From Antennarius striatus (taxonomy: Eukaryota > Chordata > Actinopteri > Lophiiformes > Antennariidae), in NCBI RefSeq assembly GCF_040054535.1, contig NC_090789.1:1185697-1249696 (forward strand): a stretch of DNA of 64,000 bases. Direction: 5' to 3'. Below the pieces are notes generated by a model. The model was not told the DNA's origin. It made no database searches and saw only the letters and a list, made by a program, of their open reading frames with translations. Made by a program: the position numbers and the translations under genes. Positions 1 to 13,125 of the stretch are shown here, one piece after another; position 1 is the first letter of the stretch, and each line of letters opens with the position of its first letter.

Positions 1-805
1 TTTGGGGCTCTTTTTTACCAGACTGGAACAGATTGAAATGGTTTTCGTTAGTTTAATTCCAGCCACTCAGGGTACAATTTCCAGCTTTTAGATATTTTAT
101 AACTTTATTAATCGACTCTGACGGACAAAAACAGAGCAGCGCCGCTGAGTCAGCATCACGTGGGGCTCTGACAGCGTTCTGGATTTGAGTCTCCTCTGAT
201 CTGATCCGTTCAGGCCTCGGACGAGGTCGCCGGCGGTCCCGCGTGACGCCCAGTAGCGTCCGGCCCCTGATTCAGCGCTAACCGAACCCGGGTGGGCGTC
301 GACCCCACGCAGGCGCGTCGCGGGGCGCGAACAGCCCCGTCTCTGTTGGTCCGTCCGTCTCTCCGCTGCTGTGTGGGTCACAGCTGTGGGCCGGCGCTGA
401 TGTCATCCGTCTGGCAGTCGCCGTGTTTTTGACAGTGTTTACGTGTTTCTGTGACAACAAGCATCCCACATCTGCATCTTCTCCTCCCCGCCTCCGAGCA
501 CGACTCTGCTGTTTTGATTCTGACCCCCACCCCCCCACCCCCGACTTTCATCTCGTCTTTTGTCTGTCGCTTCCTTCAGATTCAGGCTTACGGGTGTGTG
601 ATTTACAACAACTCAAAAAAAATATCCTCTGGAAGCCGATCCCTGATCTGGGATTCGGTGTTCGCATGTCGGATGTGGAAGGAGCGTTGCCGCGGTAACC
701 GGATGGCTTTCATCTTCAATTAAAGACAACAAATAGACACGACGGGCAGTGAGGTCGCCGTCTGGGATGAAGAGTGTTCTGTGGTTACCAGAGATGTCCC
801 CCCCA

Positions 806-854
<49 letters not shown>

Positions 855-1609
855 TTGTTTATTTACAGATTATGGGTTTTAACATGTGGGAGGAGCCTGA
901 TTTGTTATCCAATCAGAACACACCTGATGACGTCACCACGGAGACATGCCGTTCCGTTTCATTGTGTGAACGACGGGACGAGAAGATCGGCATGAATGTG
1001 TGTGTGTGTGTGTGTGTGTGTGTTACACTTTTGACTCCGATGTTGAAGCTTCGGAGCCATGAATACCAACACAATTAGTCATGTTCCACTTCTAACGTCT
1101 GATTGGTCACACATGTCTGAGGAGGACGAGTCGCTGGTCTTAATTAATCATATTTTTAGTGCAATTTTGCTTTTATTTATTTATTTTTACAGTGCATTGT
1201 GTTCTGTATCCTGTGTGTTTAAACTAGAGAGGAAAGTGTGAAAATGTTAATGCTAAATGTTAATTAACTAAATGTAACTCAATGTAACATAAATGTAACT
1301 ACTCCTTAATAAATAATAAATAACTCTGAATTTATTATTTATTTATAAGTTACAAACAGTACAGTTACACAGAAAAAAAATGTTTGTCTGTTATAATATA
1401 AATAATTTTAATTTGTCAGGTTATTAAACCCACAGAACTCCATCAATCAAGGATCAAACTATCAATCAATAAAGAAAAATAACATCAGACACAAGTTAGG
1501 ACGTTAACTTTGTTTGCTTGATTACTGCATTGTGGGAAATGTAGTTTTTGTTCAAAGCATACTTTTGACCTATTTATTTTTAGACACTCTGACCTTTTAT
1601 GCTCTCAAG

Positions 1610-1668
1610 GGCCACATAAAATGATGTGGAGGGCCACATGTGGCCCCCGGGCCTTGAGTTTGACACTC
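1610..1668. mobile_element. hAT-type transposon terminus (fragment)
   Basis: The text around 1630-1668 (gggccacatgtggcccccgg followed by gccttgagtttgacac) resembles the terminal region of hAT-family DNA transposons common in fish, whose ends read on the other strand as a 'GTGTCAAACTCAAGGCCCG' type motif. Only one end is visible and no target-site duplication was found. The family assignment is from memory of the motif, not from a search. Confidence 0.5.
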
Positions 1669-1906
1669 GTGGTGTAAAGCGTGTATCGATGGCTTTTACA
1701 GCACTAAAACATCTAAATAATTATAAAATAAAGCTGGATAATTTGCGTGTTTCCACTAAGGGGTTATTTTTAGGGCAGGATTCAGAATGCATTTTAACCC
1801 AAAGGTCAAAGGTCAAGCTGAAGCTTGTCTGTGTTTTTGAGACACAAATCAGACAGAAATCTCTTCAACCAGTGTGTGGCGCTGTCGCCTCACAGCAAGA
1901 AGGTGA

Positions 1907-1956
1907 TGACGTCATCATGATGACGTCATCATGATGCCGTCATCATGATGACGTCA
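1907..1956. promoter_or_regulatory. Tandem CRE palindromes (14-bp period)
   Basis: The octamer TGACGTCA occurs at 1907-1914, 1921-1928 and 1949-1956, with a one-base variant (TGCCGTCA) at 1935-1942. The repeat unit is 14 bp. TGACGTCA is the classic full CRE bound by CREB/ATF bZIP dimers. The array lies inside a presumed tnxb intron. Whether it is regulatory or simply a short tandem repeat built on a palindrome cannot be settled from sequence. Confidence 0.55.
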
Positions 1957-2152
1957 CCTTAATTCAATCAGGTTCACGCACATACAAGTCTTTCCACCTC
2001 AAGGTCTGGAACCATCAGTAACTGATCACAGCAGCGGGGCGTCCGCTTACTTTTGGCAAGCAACTGTTTACCGAATTGACATTTCAGTTTTAAACGTCCT
2101 AAACTGTTAAAACAGGAAACGCGCAGACGTGACGGAGGCCCGGCGGCGGTAC

Positions 2153-5100
2153 CTGGCTGGTGAAGGTGATGTGGTAGGTGTCGTACTGGACGGGAGGCGG
2201 GGTCCACACCACAGTGGCGCCGGTTTCCGTGACGTCCCGAACGCTCAGCTGAGAGACGCCGGACATGACTGGAGACACAGACGAGACAACATGTCAGATA
2301 AAACAGTTTGTTTCGTCGTCACGGCGCCGACAAACCCAATCAAATAAACATGAAACCAGTTCTGGAAGGATTTCAGACACGACGCAGATCTCTGGGGTTT
2401 TATTTACAGACGTGAGACAAATAAACAAAATATTGAATTACCAAACAACGCCAGACTTTTTAGGAGTTTGGTTCGGAGAAGAAGAAGAAAAAAGACTCGT
2501 AGCTATCAAAATGATAACAACCCCTAAAATTGCCGTGATACTAAAAGCATGAAAATTAAATGTATTTACAGTTTTATTTCCTGTTTTTATTTCTTTTAAG
2601 CATTTTGTATGAAATGTGCTCTATAAATAAATTTAATTTGATTTCATTAATATTACTGCTGGATTAATTTTTAAAGCTTTAGACTGTAAAATAAATAACA
2701 ATATTATTATTATTATTATTATTAGTAGTAGTAGTAGTAGTAGTAATAATATTAATAATAATAATAATGGAAACCTCCCTTATTATTATTATTATTATAA
2801 CAATAATAATACTAATATTAAAAATGAAAATAATGTGGCATCCAGACACAAATATCTGTTTTTTCACACATCAGAGGTGATTTAAAAGATTCTGACGGAT
2901 CGAACCACTTTTTGAAAACCTGGAGACCAGAAAGAGTCCAGTCTCAGCTTGTAACCATGGAAACAAAAACAAAAAAGGAAGTTCAAGCTTCAGATGTTTG
3001 TTTGAATTAAGATTATAAATGAAGATAAAAACAGGTGGATAAAAAATAAGTGTCCTCTCACCCCCACCCCCTCCTGTGGAATGGGACCCCCCCCCATCAG
3101 TGGTTGCTTCCATTTGGTGAAACACTTAACACCCACAAGTGTGTTTGATGCGTTTCATCCTGGAGCGGCGCAGGAAGTAGTTCCACACCTGTCGGAGGGA
3201 CTTTTATGGTTCCTTTAATGAAACAGTTCCTCAGACTCAAACCAGCTCTGGATGACACACCAGCGTTGCCTAGCAACGACGACAACAAAAACAATGTGAG
3301 GAGACAACATGAGTCGCCGTGCAAATGCCAATATTAAAAAAAAGAAAAGAAACAAGTGTGTGTCGGGAAGAATCGATCCTGAGCAGCAGGAATGAGGTCA
3401 TGTTTATTCTCCTGTGTGTGACCCATTAAGTTGTTATAAATATATTAAAATAAAGCATCTGGGATACGCAAGAGCACAGAGCAGCCAGAGTTTCTCCATG
3501 ATGTCAGGAAACACGCAAGAAAACTCAGTCGTGTACAAAAACATCAGAACATCCTGATGTGGAGGAAAAGCAGCAGACCGGCTGATGGTGCATCCATCCA
3601 TCAGCCGGGAAAGACCGAGATACACTCTGATGTTGTATCCATCCACCAACATGTAGTAAAGAACGAGATACGCCCTGATGTATCCACCCACCAACACCTG
3701 GGAAAGAGTTATGCGCTGATGTATCCAACCACCAACACGCTGTAAAGAACATGATACATTCTGATGTATCATCAATCAACATGCGGTAAACAACGAGACA
3801 CACTCCGATGTATACATCCAACAGCATGCGGTAAAGAACGAGATACACTGTGATGTATCCGTCCATCAACATCTGGGAAAAAACGAGATACGCTCTGATG
3901 TATCCATCCACCAACATGTGGTAAAGAATGAGATTCGGTCTCACTGATGTTGTATCCATCCATCAACATGTGGTAAAGAACGAGATACACTCTGATGTAC
4001 ACACCCAACAGCATGTGGTAAAGAACGAGATACACTCTGATGTATTTTTCCACCGACATGTGGTAAAGAACGAGATGCACCCTGAAGTATCCGTCCATCA
4101 ACACCCGGTAAAGAACGAGATACACTCTGGTGTATACGCCCAACAGCATGTGGTAAAGAACGAGATACACTCTGATGTATCCACCAACATTAGGTAAAGA
4201 ACGACATACGCTCTGATGTATCCATCCACCAACACGTGGTAAAGAATGAGATGTGGTCTCAGCTGATGTTGTATCCATCCACCAACTATCGGATTTTGCT
4301 AAAATTTTGCTCAAATTATCTCAAATAATTTGTACGCCGATCAGATCGTGTATCCGGGTTATTCCGTACATTGTTGTCCAAAGTTCGTACCAACTTTATT
4401 TACACCTTAAAGCCAAAACGCACCACTTTTCTGTCTCTTCTGTTTTACTCACCGGTATCACAGTTGGGTCCGGTCATTCCCTTCTCGCACTGGCTGCAGT
4501 CGGGTCCCGTGAAGCCCCGCCTACAGACACACCTCCCTTTGATGCATCGTCCCTTCATGTTGCAGTTCTTGGGACAGGCTTTGTACGAGCAGTCCGGCCC
4601 AGAAGCCCCCACGTCGCATGCGCACCTCCCGTTCATGCACCTCCCGCGGTTGCTGCAATTTTTGGGGCAAGCTTTTTCCGAGCAGTCCGCACCGGTGAAT
4701 CCGTTCCTACAGACGCACCGCCCATCGACACAGCGCCCCCTGCTGTTACAGTTCTCAGGACAGGAAGTCTCAGAGCAGTCCTCACCGGTGAAGCTACTGT
4801 CACACACACACTTGCCGTTTAGACACTTCCCTCGGTTGTTGCAGTCGTTGGGGCAAGTTCTTCTTGAGCAGTCGGGGCCGCTGAATCCATCCTCACAAAC
4901 ACACGCTCCGTTTAAACAGCGCCCCCTGCTGTTGCAGTTCCCAGGACAGGCCACCTCGGAGCAGTCCTCACCGGTGAAGCCACTGTCACACACACACTTG
5001 CCGTTCACACACTTCCCTCGGTTGTTGCAGCCATCAGGACAGGCCTTCATTGAGCAATCAGGTGCAGCGAATCCGGGGCTGCACACACACTCTCCGTCCA

Positions 5101-7492
5101 CACAGCGCCCCCTGCTGTTGCAGTTCCCTGGACACGTTTTATCCGAGCAGGTGGGACCAGCGAAGCCGCCGTCGCACAAGCATCTACCCTTTACGCACTT
5201 CCCCCGATTGTTGCACTTGCTCGGACAGTCTCTCTGCGAGCAGTCGGGACCCGTGAAACCAGGATCGCACACACACCGCCCCGTCACACACTTTCCGTTA
5301 TCGTTGCAGTTTCCTGGACAGTCGGACCGGCTGCAGTCCGGTCCGCTGAAGCCGGTAAAGCAGACGCATTTGCCCTCCAGGCAGCGACCCTGATCGCTGC
5401 ACTCGTTGGGGCAGTCGTGGACTTCTGGTGTGATGGAGCAACCCGCACCTGAATCCACAGGGAGGAAGGACGGGTTAGCACCAAAATGTGAGGAAAGTCA
5501 GGCAGGATTTTTCTGTTTTAGTCATTCTTTAACTCTGTTTTGGTGGAGGCCGGCCCCAGGTATCCCTACTGGATCCCGATTGAGGGTATCTTGAAGTACC
5601 TTTGCTCTCCTTGGAGGTGCAGCAGCCTCCATCAGCTCCTCCACATTTCTCCCTGAGGGCAGAAACCTCCCTCTCTATTCTCTCCAGGCGATCTTTCAGG
5701 GCAGCAAAGTCCGTCTCACAACCGCAAGAACCTGATCCCGAACCCGAACCCGACGGAACCAGGTTGATCTTATGGGTCAGGACCAGAGGAGAACCGGGAA
5801 TCAGGTTGATTTCCTTCCCTGAGAAACACAGAGAGGAGCCGGATGTTCAGGAATATGATGGAGGAAATTAGGCAATTAGGATGAAATGAAAAAAAAAATT
5901 AGAATTTAAACTTTAGACATTGAATCATTAAACTTGTATTAAAATATGTTATAATATTCAAATGATATATGAAAACAGGACTTTTTAAAATGTATTTTGA
6001 GTACATTTTAGTGATAATACACACATACTTGTGTCACATGTTTAGTTAAAGGAGTAGTTTTACACCTAGAGGGCGCTAAATCAATGGGAGTGAATGGACA
6101 TGAATTATTTTCCTTCATTTATAGATTTAGGGTCAATATATGTTCGAAATAAAACGACATTAAACAAATGTTTTGTTTTTTTCTTATAATGAGGTAGATT
6201 TTAACCACAAGGATTTACGACGGTTTGCGCCTCGATATCTTTCCTCAAAGTCGTCCAGACTCTCAAAAAATATTTAGAAAAAAAGTTCATCTAAAAAAAG
6301 TTCATATCTAAAGAAATAAAAGGACGAAATTTGGTGATAAAATGTAAATCTTAAATGTAAATCTTAAAAGCAGAAAGATTAAAGGGCAGATATAAATTAA
6401 GGGAATTTATCATCATTTAAAGTAACAAAAAAATATTTAGTGGATTTATAGTTATTCTATTCTTACTATTATATCTATAACTTGATTAAAAAGTTATTTA
6501 AAAATCCACATAAACGTCTAAATTCATTTCGGAATGTATCACGTACCCGGACGACTGTCGCAAATCTCGACTACTGGAATATTTCTGGAATTAATAAATT
6601 AAATGGAAGATTCTAGATACGTCATTTACTGATAGTTATTTAAGAGTTAAAATAATGATGGTAAAACTTATACATAAATTTAAATAAGTACTCCCTCACC
6701 TCCGTGGCTGGCGTCAGAGGCGTCCCCCTGCGTGGCGCAGCCCTCTGAGATCACCACCTGGAACGAGGACGATGACATCATTGGTCCTATTGTGTCATAA
6801 TTCTGATTTATTTACGAACTGCTAAAGATTCCAAACTCATCTGCTGTCTAATACCAAAAAATACCAGAAAGATCAGGACATGTTCCAGTATAACCCTTTG
6901 TTCCAGTAACGTCCACGCAGGAGGCTGAACTGGTCCAGTAGGGGTCAGCTTCCTCCCAGGTAGAACTGAACCAGCGCCTCACTGGTTACAGGTTTATCTT
7001 TAATAATTATGCATTCTTGCATTCGACACGCTGAAGAACATTAATGGAGGTCAAAAAATATTCAACTAATGTGATCAGCTCATCATCAGCTCAACTCTGG
7101 GATGAAAGTGATGGAATTAAATTGGTTAATCTAATAATTTCTGCCTTTAGATTGAGGAAACATCCATGAATTATATTTTTGTTGTTTGTGAAGAGCAGGT
7201 TTGGTGTGTTTGTCGTCCCTCCAGGGAAATAATTCAGTCATTGGATCCTTTGATGGATGTTTTCCTGATTTAATCTGGTGTTAATCCATAATTCTATAAT
7301 ATTAACAGACATTTCTTTTCTCCTGATGGTAGAACCCAACAGTTTTACCCAAACCCCCACCTTGATGGAGTCCTGGTCCTCCCTCGGTGCCCTCTGACCT
7401 CTGACCTGTACCTCCTGTGAGGTCGGGGGGGTCAGGGTTGCAGGAGCAGCCAGGAGAAGGGAGACGAGGAGGGACGGGATGAAGAGCAGCAT
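2153..7492 (-). CDS. tnxb: Tenascin-X-like extracellular matrix glycoprotein, N-terminal part
   Basis: Exons (minus): 7492-7412, 6757-6700, 5818-5600, 5448-4453, 2268-2153; phases join cleanly. The ATG at 7492 gives a signal peptide starting MLLFIPSLLVSLLLAAP. Exon 3 encodes the tenascin assembly region: a VLTHKINLVP stretch like that of other tenascins, a CGC motif, a short heptad coiled coil (LKDRLERIEREVSALREKC) and a CC pair. One 996-bp exon holds ten tandem EGF repeats of the CPxxCxxxGxCxxGxCxCxxGFxGxDC type plus a truncated eleventh (CEKGMTGPNC). The last exon is the first half of an FN3 domain, ending phase 0 with TSQ. Remaining FN3 repeats and the fibrinogen-like end would lie left of the window. 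The X assignment rests on the atf6b neighbour in the same orientation, as in mammals; by sequence alone it is a tenascin. Tenascins are secreted oligomers that modulate cell-matrix adhesion. Confidence 0.85.
2700..2825. repeat. (ATT/AGT/AAT)n compound microsatellite
   Basis: Runs of tat/tta, tag and taa trinucleotides occupy this stretch, with an interruption near 2768-2780. It lies in the tnxb intron between the FN3 and EGF exons. No coding potential is inferred. Confidence 0.8.
3590..4290. repeat. ~46-52 bp minisatellite array (family member 1, tnxb intron)
   Basis: A diverged tandem repeat in which each unit reads roughly 'catccaccaac-atgtggtaaagaacgagat-acactctgatgtat'. About a dozen units contain the core gtaaagaacgagat. 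The same unit in reverse complement builds the arrays at 20282-20557 and 52215-52395. The copies here are the most diverged, which suggests the oldest array. Long open frames on both strands across it are artefacts of a period that leaves frames open. Confidence 0.85.
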
Positions 7493-9697
7493 GGCTGGGG
7501 TCGGACCAGGAAACTTCTTCCTTCGGAGGTTTAGGAAAAAAGATTTGAGGGAGAGATGCTGGAGCACTCAGGAAACCCGAGCCGGCCGGAGCGTTTTGAT
7601 TGGTCGAGGTGAACCTGACCAATTTCCAGAAGCGTTTTTAAGTCCTCTTTAAAAGATGAACAGATTAGCAGCTCTTAGCGGGTCAAAGCGTGTCGGATTC
7701 TGTCGCTTCGCTTCAGTCAGACCCTTCAGACGTGATGGAAGTTGTTCTCTGGGGATTTTCCCCCTGGAATGAAGACAGAAACACAATAAAATTAACTTTT
7801 TCCAACTCCATGTTGGGGACAATTAGCAGAAATGTGGCGATTAGCTGTTTACGACTATACGGAGTAGAGAGTCGCCCAATAAACCCCAATGGAAAGAGTC
7901 AAATATGTGGTCGTGGGTCAAGTTTCTGGACTCAGACTGAATGCTGATCATTTATCAATCAACTTTAACTGGTTTTTCGTCTCAAACTGATCCTTGTGTC
8001 TGATTGGTTTCGGATTTTCCTTTCCGTTTCCAGAAACGAAACAGATTTGGGGACGCGACTCTTTGGCTCTATCGTTGGGTGTTTCTCCAGGACGGTTGAG
8101 GATGAAGCCATAAAACTGCATCCAGATCGTGGGCGGACTCAGGAACTGTTCACCCTCTTGTGAACGTTACGTCATGAGCGTCTTCCTGTGAAGTAAGGTT
8201 GGGTTTGGCTGTGGAAGAAACCATCCAACGCTGGACCGGATCCACATCATCAATAATTGATGGATTATTGGGGACCTGAGGATGAGTGGAGCTGAACTCC
8301 TCCGGTTACTCCTGTTCCTTATCGGTGCCATAAAAAGTACGATGATGTTCACAAACAAACCAAGAAGAAATTGAACCTTTTGTGCAGAAATGCAGAATAT
8401 AATATTCCATAATAATCTGTCGGGTGATACTGAGATCAGTCAATCTAAATGGACTGGTTTCCAGCAGGAAGACGTTTCCTGAGGCTCCATGAACAATCTA
8501 ATCACCGCGTCTCCCCCAGGGAGGATTCAAAATAAAGCTGGTTAATACTTTTACTGCGTGTCGTCCGTCCGCTTGAATGTAGAAACCAGCTGCTGAGAGC
8601 TCCCAGCGCCGGGCTGAACCCAGAGGGTCATATGATCCAGACCCCTGATGGAGACGGAACCAGATTAGCATAATCCAAAGACTCTTCTGTTCTCATTCTC
8701 TTATATAATACAACGGTTTATCCTCAATCGTAAACACTAAAGGAGGGGAAACAGGTGGATTCAGGTAAACCAGGTGTCGGAGGAACCAAGAACACCCGTC
8801 AAAACCAAACGACCAATTTATACCTATCAGGTAGGGTTCATCTTCTGGGAACCATGAACGTCTGTTTGAAACATCTCCGTCTGTTCGATGGTGACAAAAT
8901 AACACCGAATAACTAAAAACTAGCTAGCTGAAATGCGACAGGCTCACTGAAGCCATAAGGGTTCATCCTCAAGGGATCAAGAACCAACTGCTGTAAAGAA
9001 GAACCCCCAAACGCTCCAGAAGAAGAGAGATCATTTTTTTCACATTTTCTAAAACAGAAGAAGCTTCTAAGCTAAAAGTGTTAGCATGCGCCCTTTTGGA
9101 GAATTCCCATTGATCTAAGCTCCTCTGTTAGCGTAGAAGCTACGGCAAAAAACACAAATACAAACTAGTTTATTGAAGGTTTTCGGAGACTTGACGCCTT
9201 TTTCACTATTATTGTGTGTTTTTAACGACCCCCCCATCTGGACTGGACCTCCACTGGTGGGTGAACTGCTCCTTTAAATGAACCCGAGAGCGCTAACAAA
9301 TAGCTCGTAAATTCCCGCCGGCGGCGGCGGCTGCAGCTGATGATGCTGGTGGGACGAGACCACCGGGGGGCGCCGAAGAGAACCCGACCACAAACACTCC
9401 CGTGTCACTTCCTCTCGCTGCTGCTTCTCATCTTTCAGTCCAACGTTGTTGTTTTTTTCCTCCAGAAGCCAAAATGAACTCCTGAGAGCGGCGCTCAAAC
9501 ACCGACTGGGCGCTCGGTAAAAACACTTCACTGCGAATCGATCAGGAGGAGAGAGAGGAGGTTTACGCCTTTATCTTCTACTCACCCTTTACATTACCCA
9601 TAATGCAACTCTGCATAAGTCTGACTGTAAATCCTCTGTTGTGTTCTGCTGTGAGCAACCGTTAGCCTCCAGGATGAGGCTCCACACCGACAAACCT

Positions 9698-9741
9698 CCA
9701 GGTTCTCCACTCAGGTGGCGCCACCTGAGTGTAGAACCTGG
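9698..9741. repeat. 44-bp near-perfect inverted repeat with paired E-boxes
   Basis: The arms read ccaggttctccactcaggtg / cacctgagtgtagaacctgg with one mismatch and almost no loop. The centre carries CAGGTG and CACCTG E-boxes. It could form a hairpin or cruciform, or be a double E-box site. It lies in gene-free DNA. Confidence 0.7.
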
Positions 9742-10740
9742 ATAAAGCATTGAGCTTTACTGGGGGGGTTGAGGTGCAACTGCATCAGAAGAAACCACCT
9801 GATGCAGGTGATGCTGCACAGTTTACTTCCTGTTTTTGGTTAAATGATCAGCAAACGAGAAAAAAAATCAACTAAATGAACGTAAAAATGAGGAAGATAC
9901 ACAAAAAAAAATTAAAAGATATGAAGTCATCATAGATCCGTGCACCCAGAGATAATATTTAGGTTTAAAAGTCTGAATTTTTTCATTTAAATCCTCATTA
10001 AATAAACAGAAGAGTGAAAACATGGTGGAATATTATTTTAAATATCATTAAATTAAAGGAATTATCAGGTTTTAAGGTGAGAAATACAACAAAAAGAATC
10101 TTCAACCTAAAATTAGAAACAAAATCAGTTGATTTCATTTTAAATCTTAATGCAATATGAATTTAAAAATCTAGATTATCGATTATTTCAAAATGCATTC
10201 AATAATTTTCAGTTATATTAAAGTCAAAATGAGGGAACAAAGTGAGAAATGTCATCATCTGGAGAGTTCTTTCTGACCTGCTGAGCGCTGTGGCGACTCT
10301 CCCTCTCTCTCTGAAGCCCTCATTGAGCGGCCGACAGGTCCTGAATGACGGGGGATGGACGGGGAGCGAGGGAAAAAAGGAAAAGAGGGACAGGGAGAGG
10401 GAGGAGGGCAGTAAAATTTTCTCATACTTGAAGAATTTTCCTCCCTCTCTCTCTGATGTAACTCCGGAGCTCCGGTCCCTCCTGGGTGGAGGATCTGGAT
10501 GGAAAACATCACATTTTTTTACATGTTTTTAGTCAAACGTGGGGCCTAAAATCTTTCATGTGTTCATTTCCGTCCCTGCCCCCCCCCCTACTTTTGTGGT
10601 CTCCATGGCGATGGAGCGGTCCGGTTCTGTCTCTGGTTCCTCTTGATGCTAACAAACCTGTTCTCCATTGGATGTCAGTGAAGCAGCTCCAAGTTGTGAT
10701 GTCACACAATAGCAGTTCAGTCTGATCAACAGGCCTCCAT

Positions 10741-10815
10741 CACGGGGCGGCGGCGGTGGGCGGGGCGGCGGCGGCGGCGGTGGGCGGGGCGGTGGCGGCG
10801 GTGGTGGGCGGGGCC
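10741..10815. repeat. GC-rich (cggcggtgggcggggc)n block
   Basis: Imperfect tandem copies of cggcggtgggcggggc with runs of G on the plus strand. It contains repeated GGGCGG (Sp1-like) motifs and many closely spaced G runs capable of quadruplex formation. The proline-rich and other open frames across it are low-complexity artefacts. Confidence 0.7.
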
Positions 10816-13125
10816 GCTGCAGGAAGTCGAACAAACTCTGGTTTGCATGAAGTTTGTTTGATCTTGAAGACAAAACACAGAGCTGGTCTGAGCATCAGGG
10901 CAAAATGAATCGAGTACATACTGAAGCTGAAGATGAAGATGAAGCTGAAGCTGAGCGACCCCACGACCCAGGACCTGGAGCAGGTGGGGTCAAAGGTCAG
11001 CCAATTTGACCTCGATCCACGTCCGGAAACCCATCAGGCTGGATCTCGCTGAGGCTCGTCGGTGGTTCCTGTAATCGCCCTTTTTATTTTTTAGATAATA
11101 CATTTTTAAAAAATTGTTAAAATTGTTTTTCAAACAAAATTTATTTATTTATTTTTGAATAAAAAAATTAAAATGAAAACACGTCAGGCTGGATCTCGCT
11201 GAGGCTCGCCGGTGGTTCCTGTCGGGGGCGAGAATTCAACAGGTTAAAGCCGTCTGTTCATCTCAGAGAGGGGTCAAAGGTCGGGGAACAAGGGGGCGGG
11301 GCCAGACAGGAGTCTAATGCTTCAGGTGAGCCAGGGGATCGATTACAGGCTGTGGGAACCAATCAGGTGTTCCCACGTTTTGACTTAAAGGCTCGTGAAG
11401 TCAGACAGACGGATTTCCAGCCGGGAAATGAGATCAGAAGAATCTGATTAAAAGATTTATTGATCCGATCAAAGGAAGAGTTCATGAGCTTCAGATGTGA
11501 GAGAATGAGTGGAGCCGTCAGCCAATCAGGTTCATGGACCGTCTGGCTTTACAGGTTTGACCTCTGGCTGACCTCTGGACCGCCTTTTGTCTGTTTTTTA
11601 CAGAAGAATTTCTCATCTGCTCTGAAGACTGAATGATTATTTGTGTCCTGATGTGTTTTGGGGGTCAATCCGGGGTCAAAGGTCAGTCGTCTTTACCATC
11701 AGGTTTACTGCCTGACCTCCAGAGGCTGAACCGACGGTTCGATCTGGAGTTAAAGGTGTGAGGGGCGTGCCCCCGCGTCAGGAGGACTTCCTGTTGTCGC
11801 CCCCCCCCCCTTACTGACTTTAACGACGGGCCTCAGAGGCTCTATTTGCCCCGGCGGACTCGTCAACACGCGTTCCACGGCGCCTCCAGGGAGCCTGAAA
11901 TGACTGAAATGCCTTTAAAAGCAGGAACACATGCCTGATGGGGGGGCGGGGGGGGCACGGGGGGGTTAACGAGACCACATGTGTTCTGGACCGGTTCACA
12001 CTGAGGCAATGAGAGTGAGGCCCGGGCCACACAGAGACCAGAGCGTGGCGGTCGTGGGTCTGCAGACCGCCGCCGCCGCCGCGTGTTGGAGACACGTTTG
12101 TCTCCTGGGAGAGGAACGTTTGATGGAAACCGTTTGAACAGAAAGAGGAAAAGTCCAGGTGACAACAGAGAAACCGGTGATCAGGAGCGACGGGCCGGGG
12201 GGGGGGGGGGGGGGCTGAATGAGTCTCGAGTCAGAGAGGAGGAAACCAGTCATTAGAGGGAAAACGTGCCGGCGAGCGTTTGTGTGCTTTGGCGTGTTCG
12301 TTAGCGTGTCTGGATCCGTGACCGGCAGCAGGTCTGCAGGAGACGAGTCTCCTCCAGGATTTAATCCCAACGAGCCAAGAAATACCAAGTTCAGGTCAGA
12401 TTATCTGTCGGAGAAACGTCAGCAATGGGGGGCTTCATCGGGTACACGGCTAACGGCTAACGGCGGTTTTTATAAAGAAAATTATACAAAAAAACACAAA
12501 AAAGAAATACAAATAAAAAGTCATTTTCCTCCACTTTATGTCCACCACAAATACTTTAGTCATAAAATCACTAATAAACCTTTAAAAGCATTTAATATCA
12601 TGTAACTGTACAATAAATCAGAATAAAACATAAAATCATTATTAGCCGGTAGCAACCCCCGTGACCCCCGATGAGGAAGACCAGGCTCAAGACGTTTTCT
12701 TTGTACTATATTAAAAAAAATATATATATATATTACTAATAAAATAAAAATAATAAAGTAAAATATAACAAAATAAAATATATTAAAAAATAAAAAGTAA
12801 TTGTCAGCTTAAAATAGATTCATGTCAACTAAATATTATAAAATTACCTTCAGTAATAAAGTTCAGTACAGAACTGAACGTTTATCTAGTTTATTCTGGA
12901 GTTCATTTAATTTACTTTGTTTTCAGACGTCAGTCGCTCCTCCTGAACCGATGAACCGCGAGTCGAGGTTTACCTGTGTGTGGGATTTAACATCCAGGTG
13001 ATTCCACCTCCTCTTCCTGGGCGGGGTCACCGTGAAGCCGCTCACGAACGCCGTCATCGTCACTCAAACCCCAATGATCAGGATTTTGTTTGAAGGTCGG
13101 CTCGGGAGGTGAACGCGCCATGTGG

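Larger units (their letters stand above)
1..2152. other. Left flank: presumed tnxb intron, no exon found
   Basis: The first FN3 exon of the tenascin gene ends with a donor at 2152, so on the minus strand this stretch should be the following intron. I found no continuation of the FN3 domain here. It holds a CpG-dense patch at roughly 200-345, a (CA)n run near 808-851, a (GT)n run near 998-1022, AT-rich sequence from 1140 to 1600, a hAT-like terminus near 1610-1668 and a short array of CRE palindromes at 1907-1956. Short open frames here look like chance. Confidence 0.6.
7493..13120. other. Intergenic region upstream of tnxb, no gene recognised
   Basis: No open frame here resembles a known protein or forms a spliced chain. 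It contains the tnxb promoter side, several E-box palindromes (see 9698-9741), AT-rich stretches (9840-10240, 11090-11170, 12480-12960), a GC-rich block at 10741-10815 and a poly-G run at 12198-12214. Confidence 0.55.

Noticed and set aside
3434-4314. Minus-strand frames with repeated LVLYHMLVDGY peptides
   Set aside because: They are translations of the minisatellite array; the same repeat in other introns gives other peptides and there is no gene context.
4371-5393. Plus-strand 340-codon open frame opposite the EGF exon
   Set aside because: It mirrors the Cys-rich EGF repeats on the other strand; the minus strand has EGF spacing and clean splice phases.
7493-7622. Longer tenascin N-termini from upstream ATGs in the same or other frames
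   Set aside because: The start at 7492 directly gives a typical signal peptide; upstream codons add basic residues and hide it.
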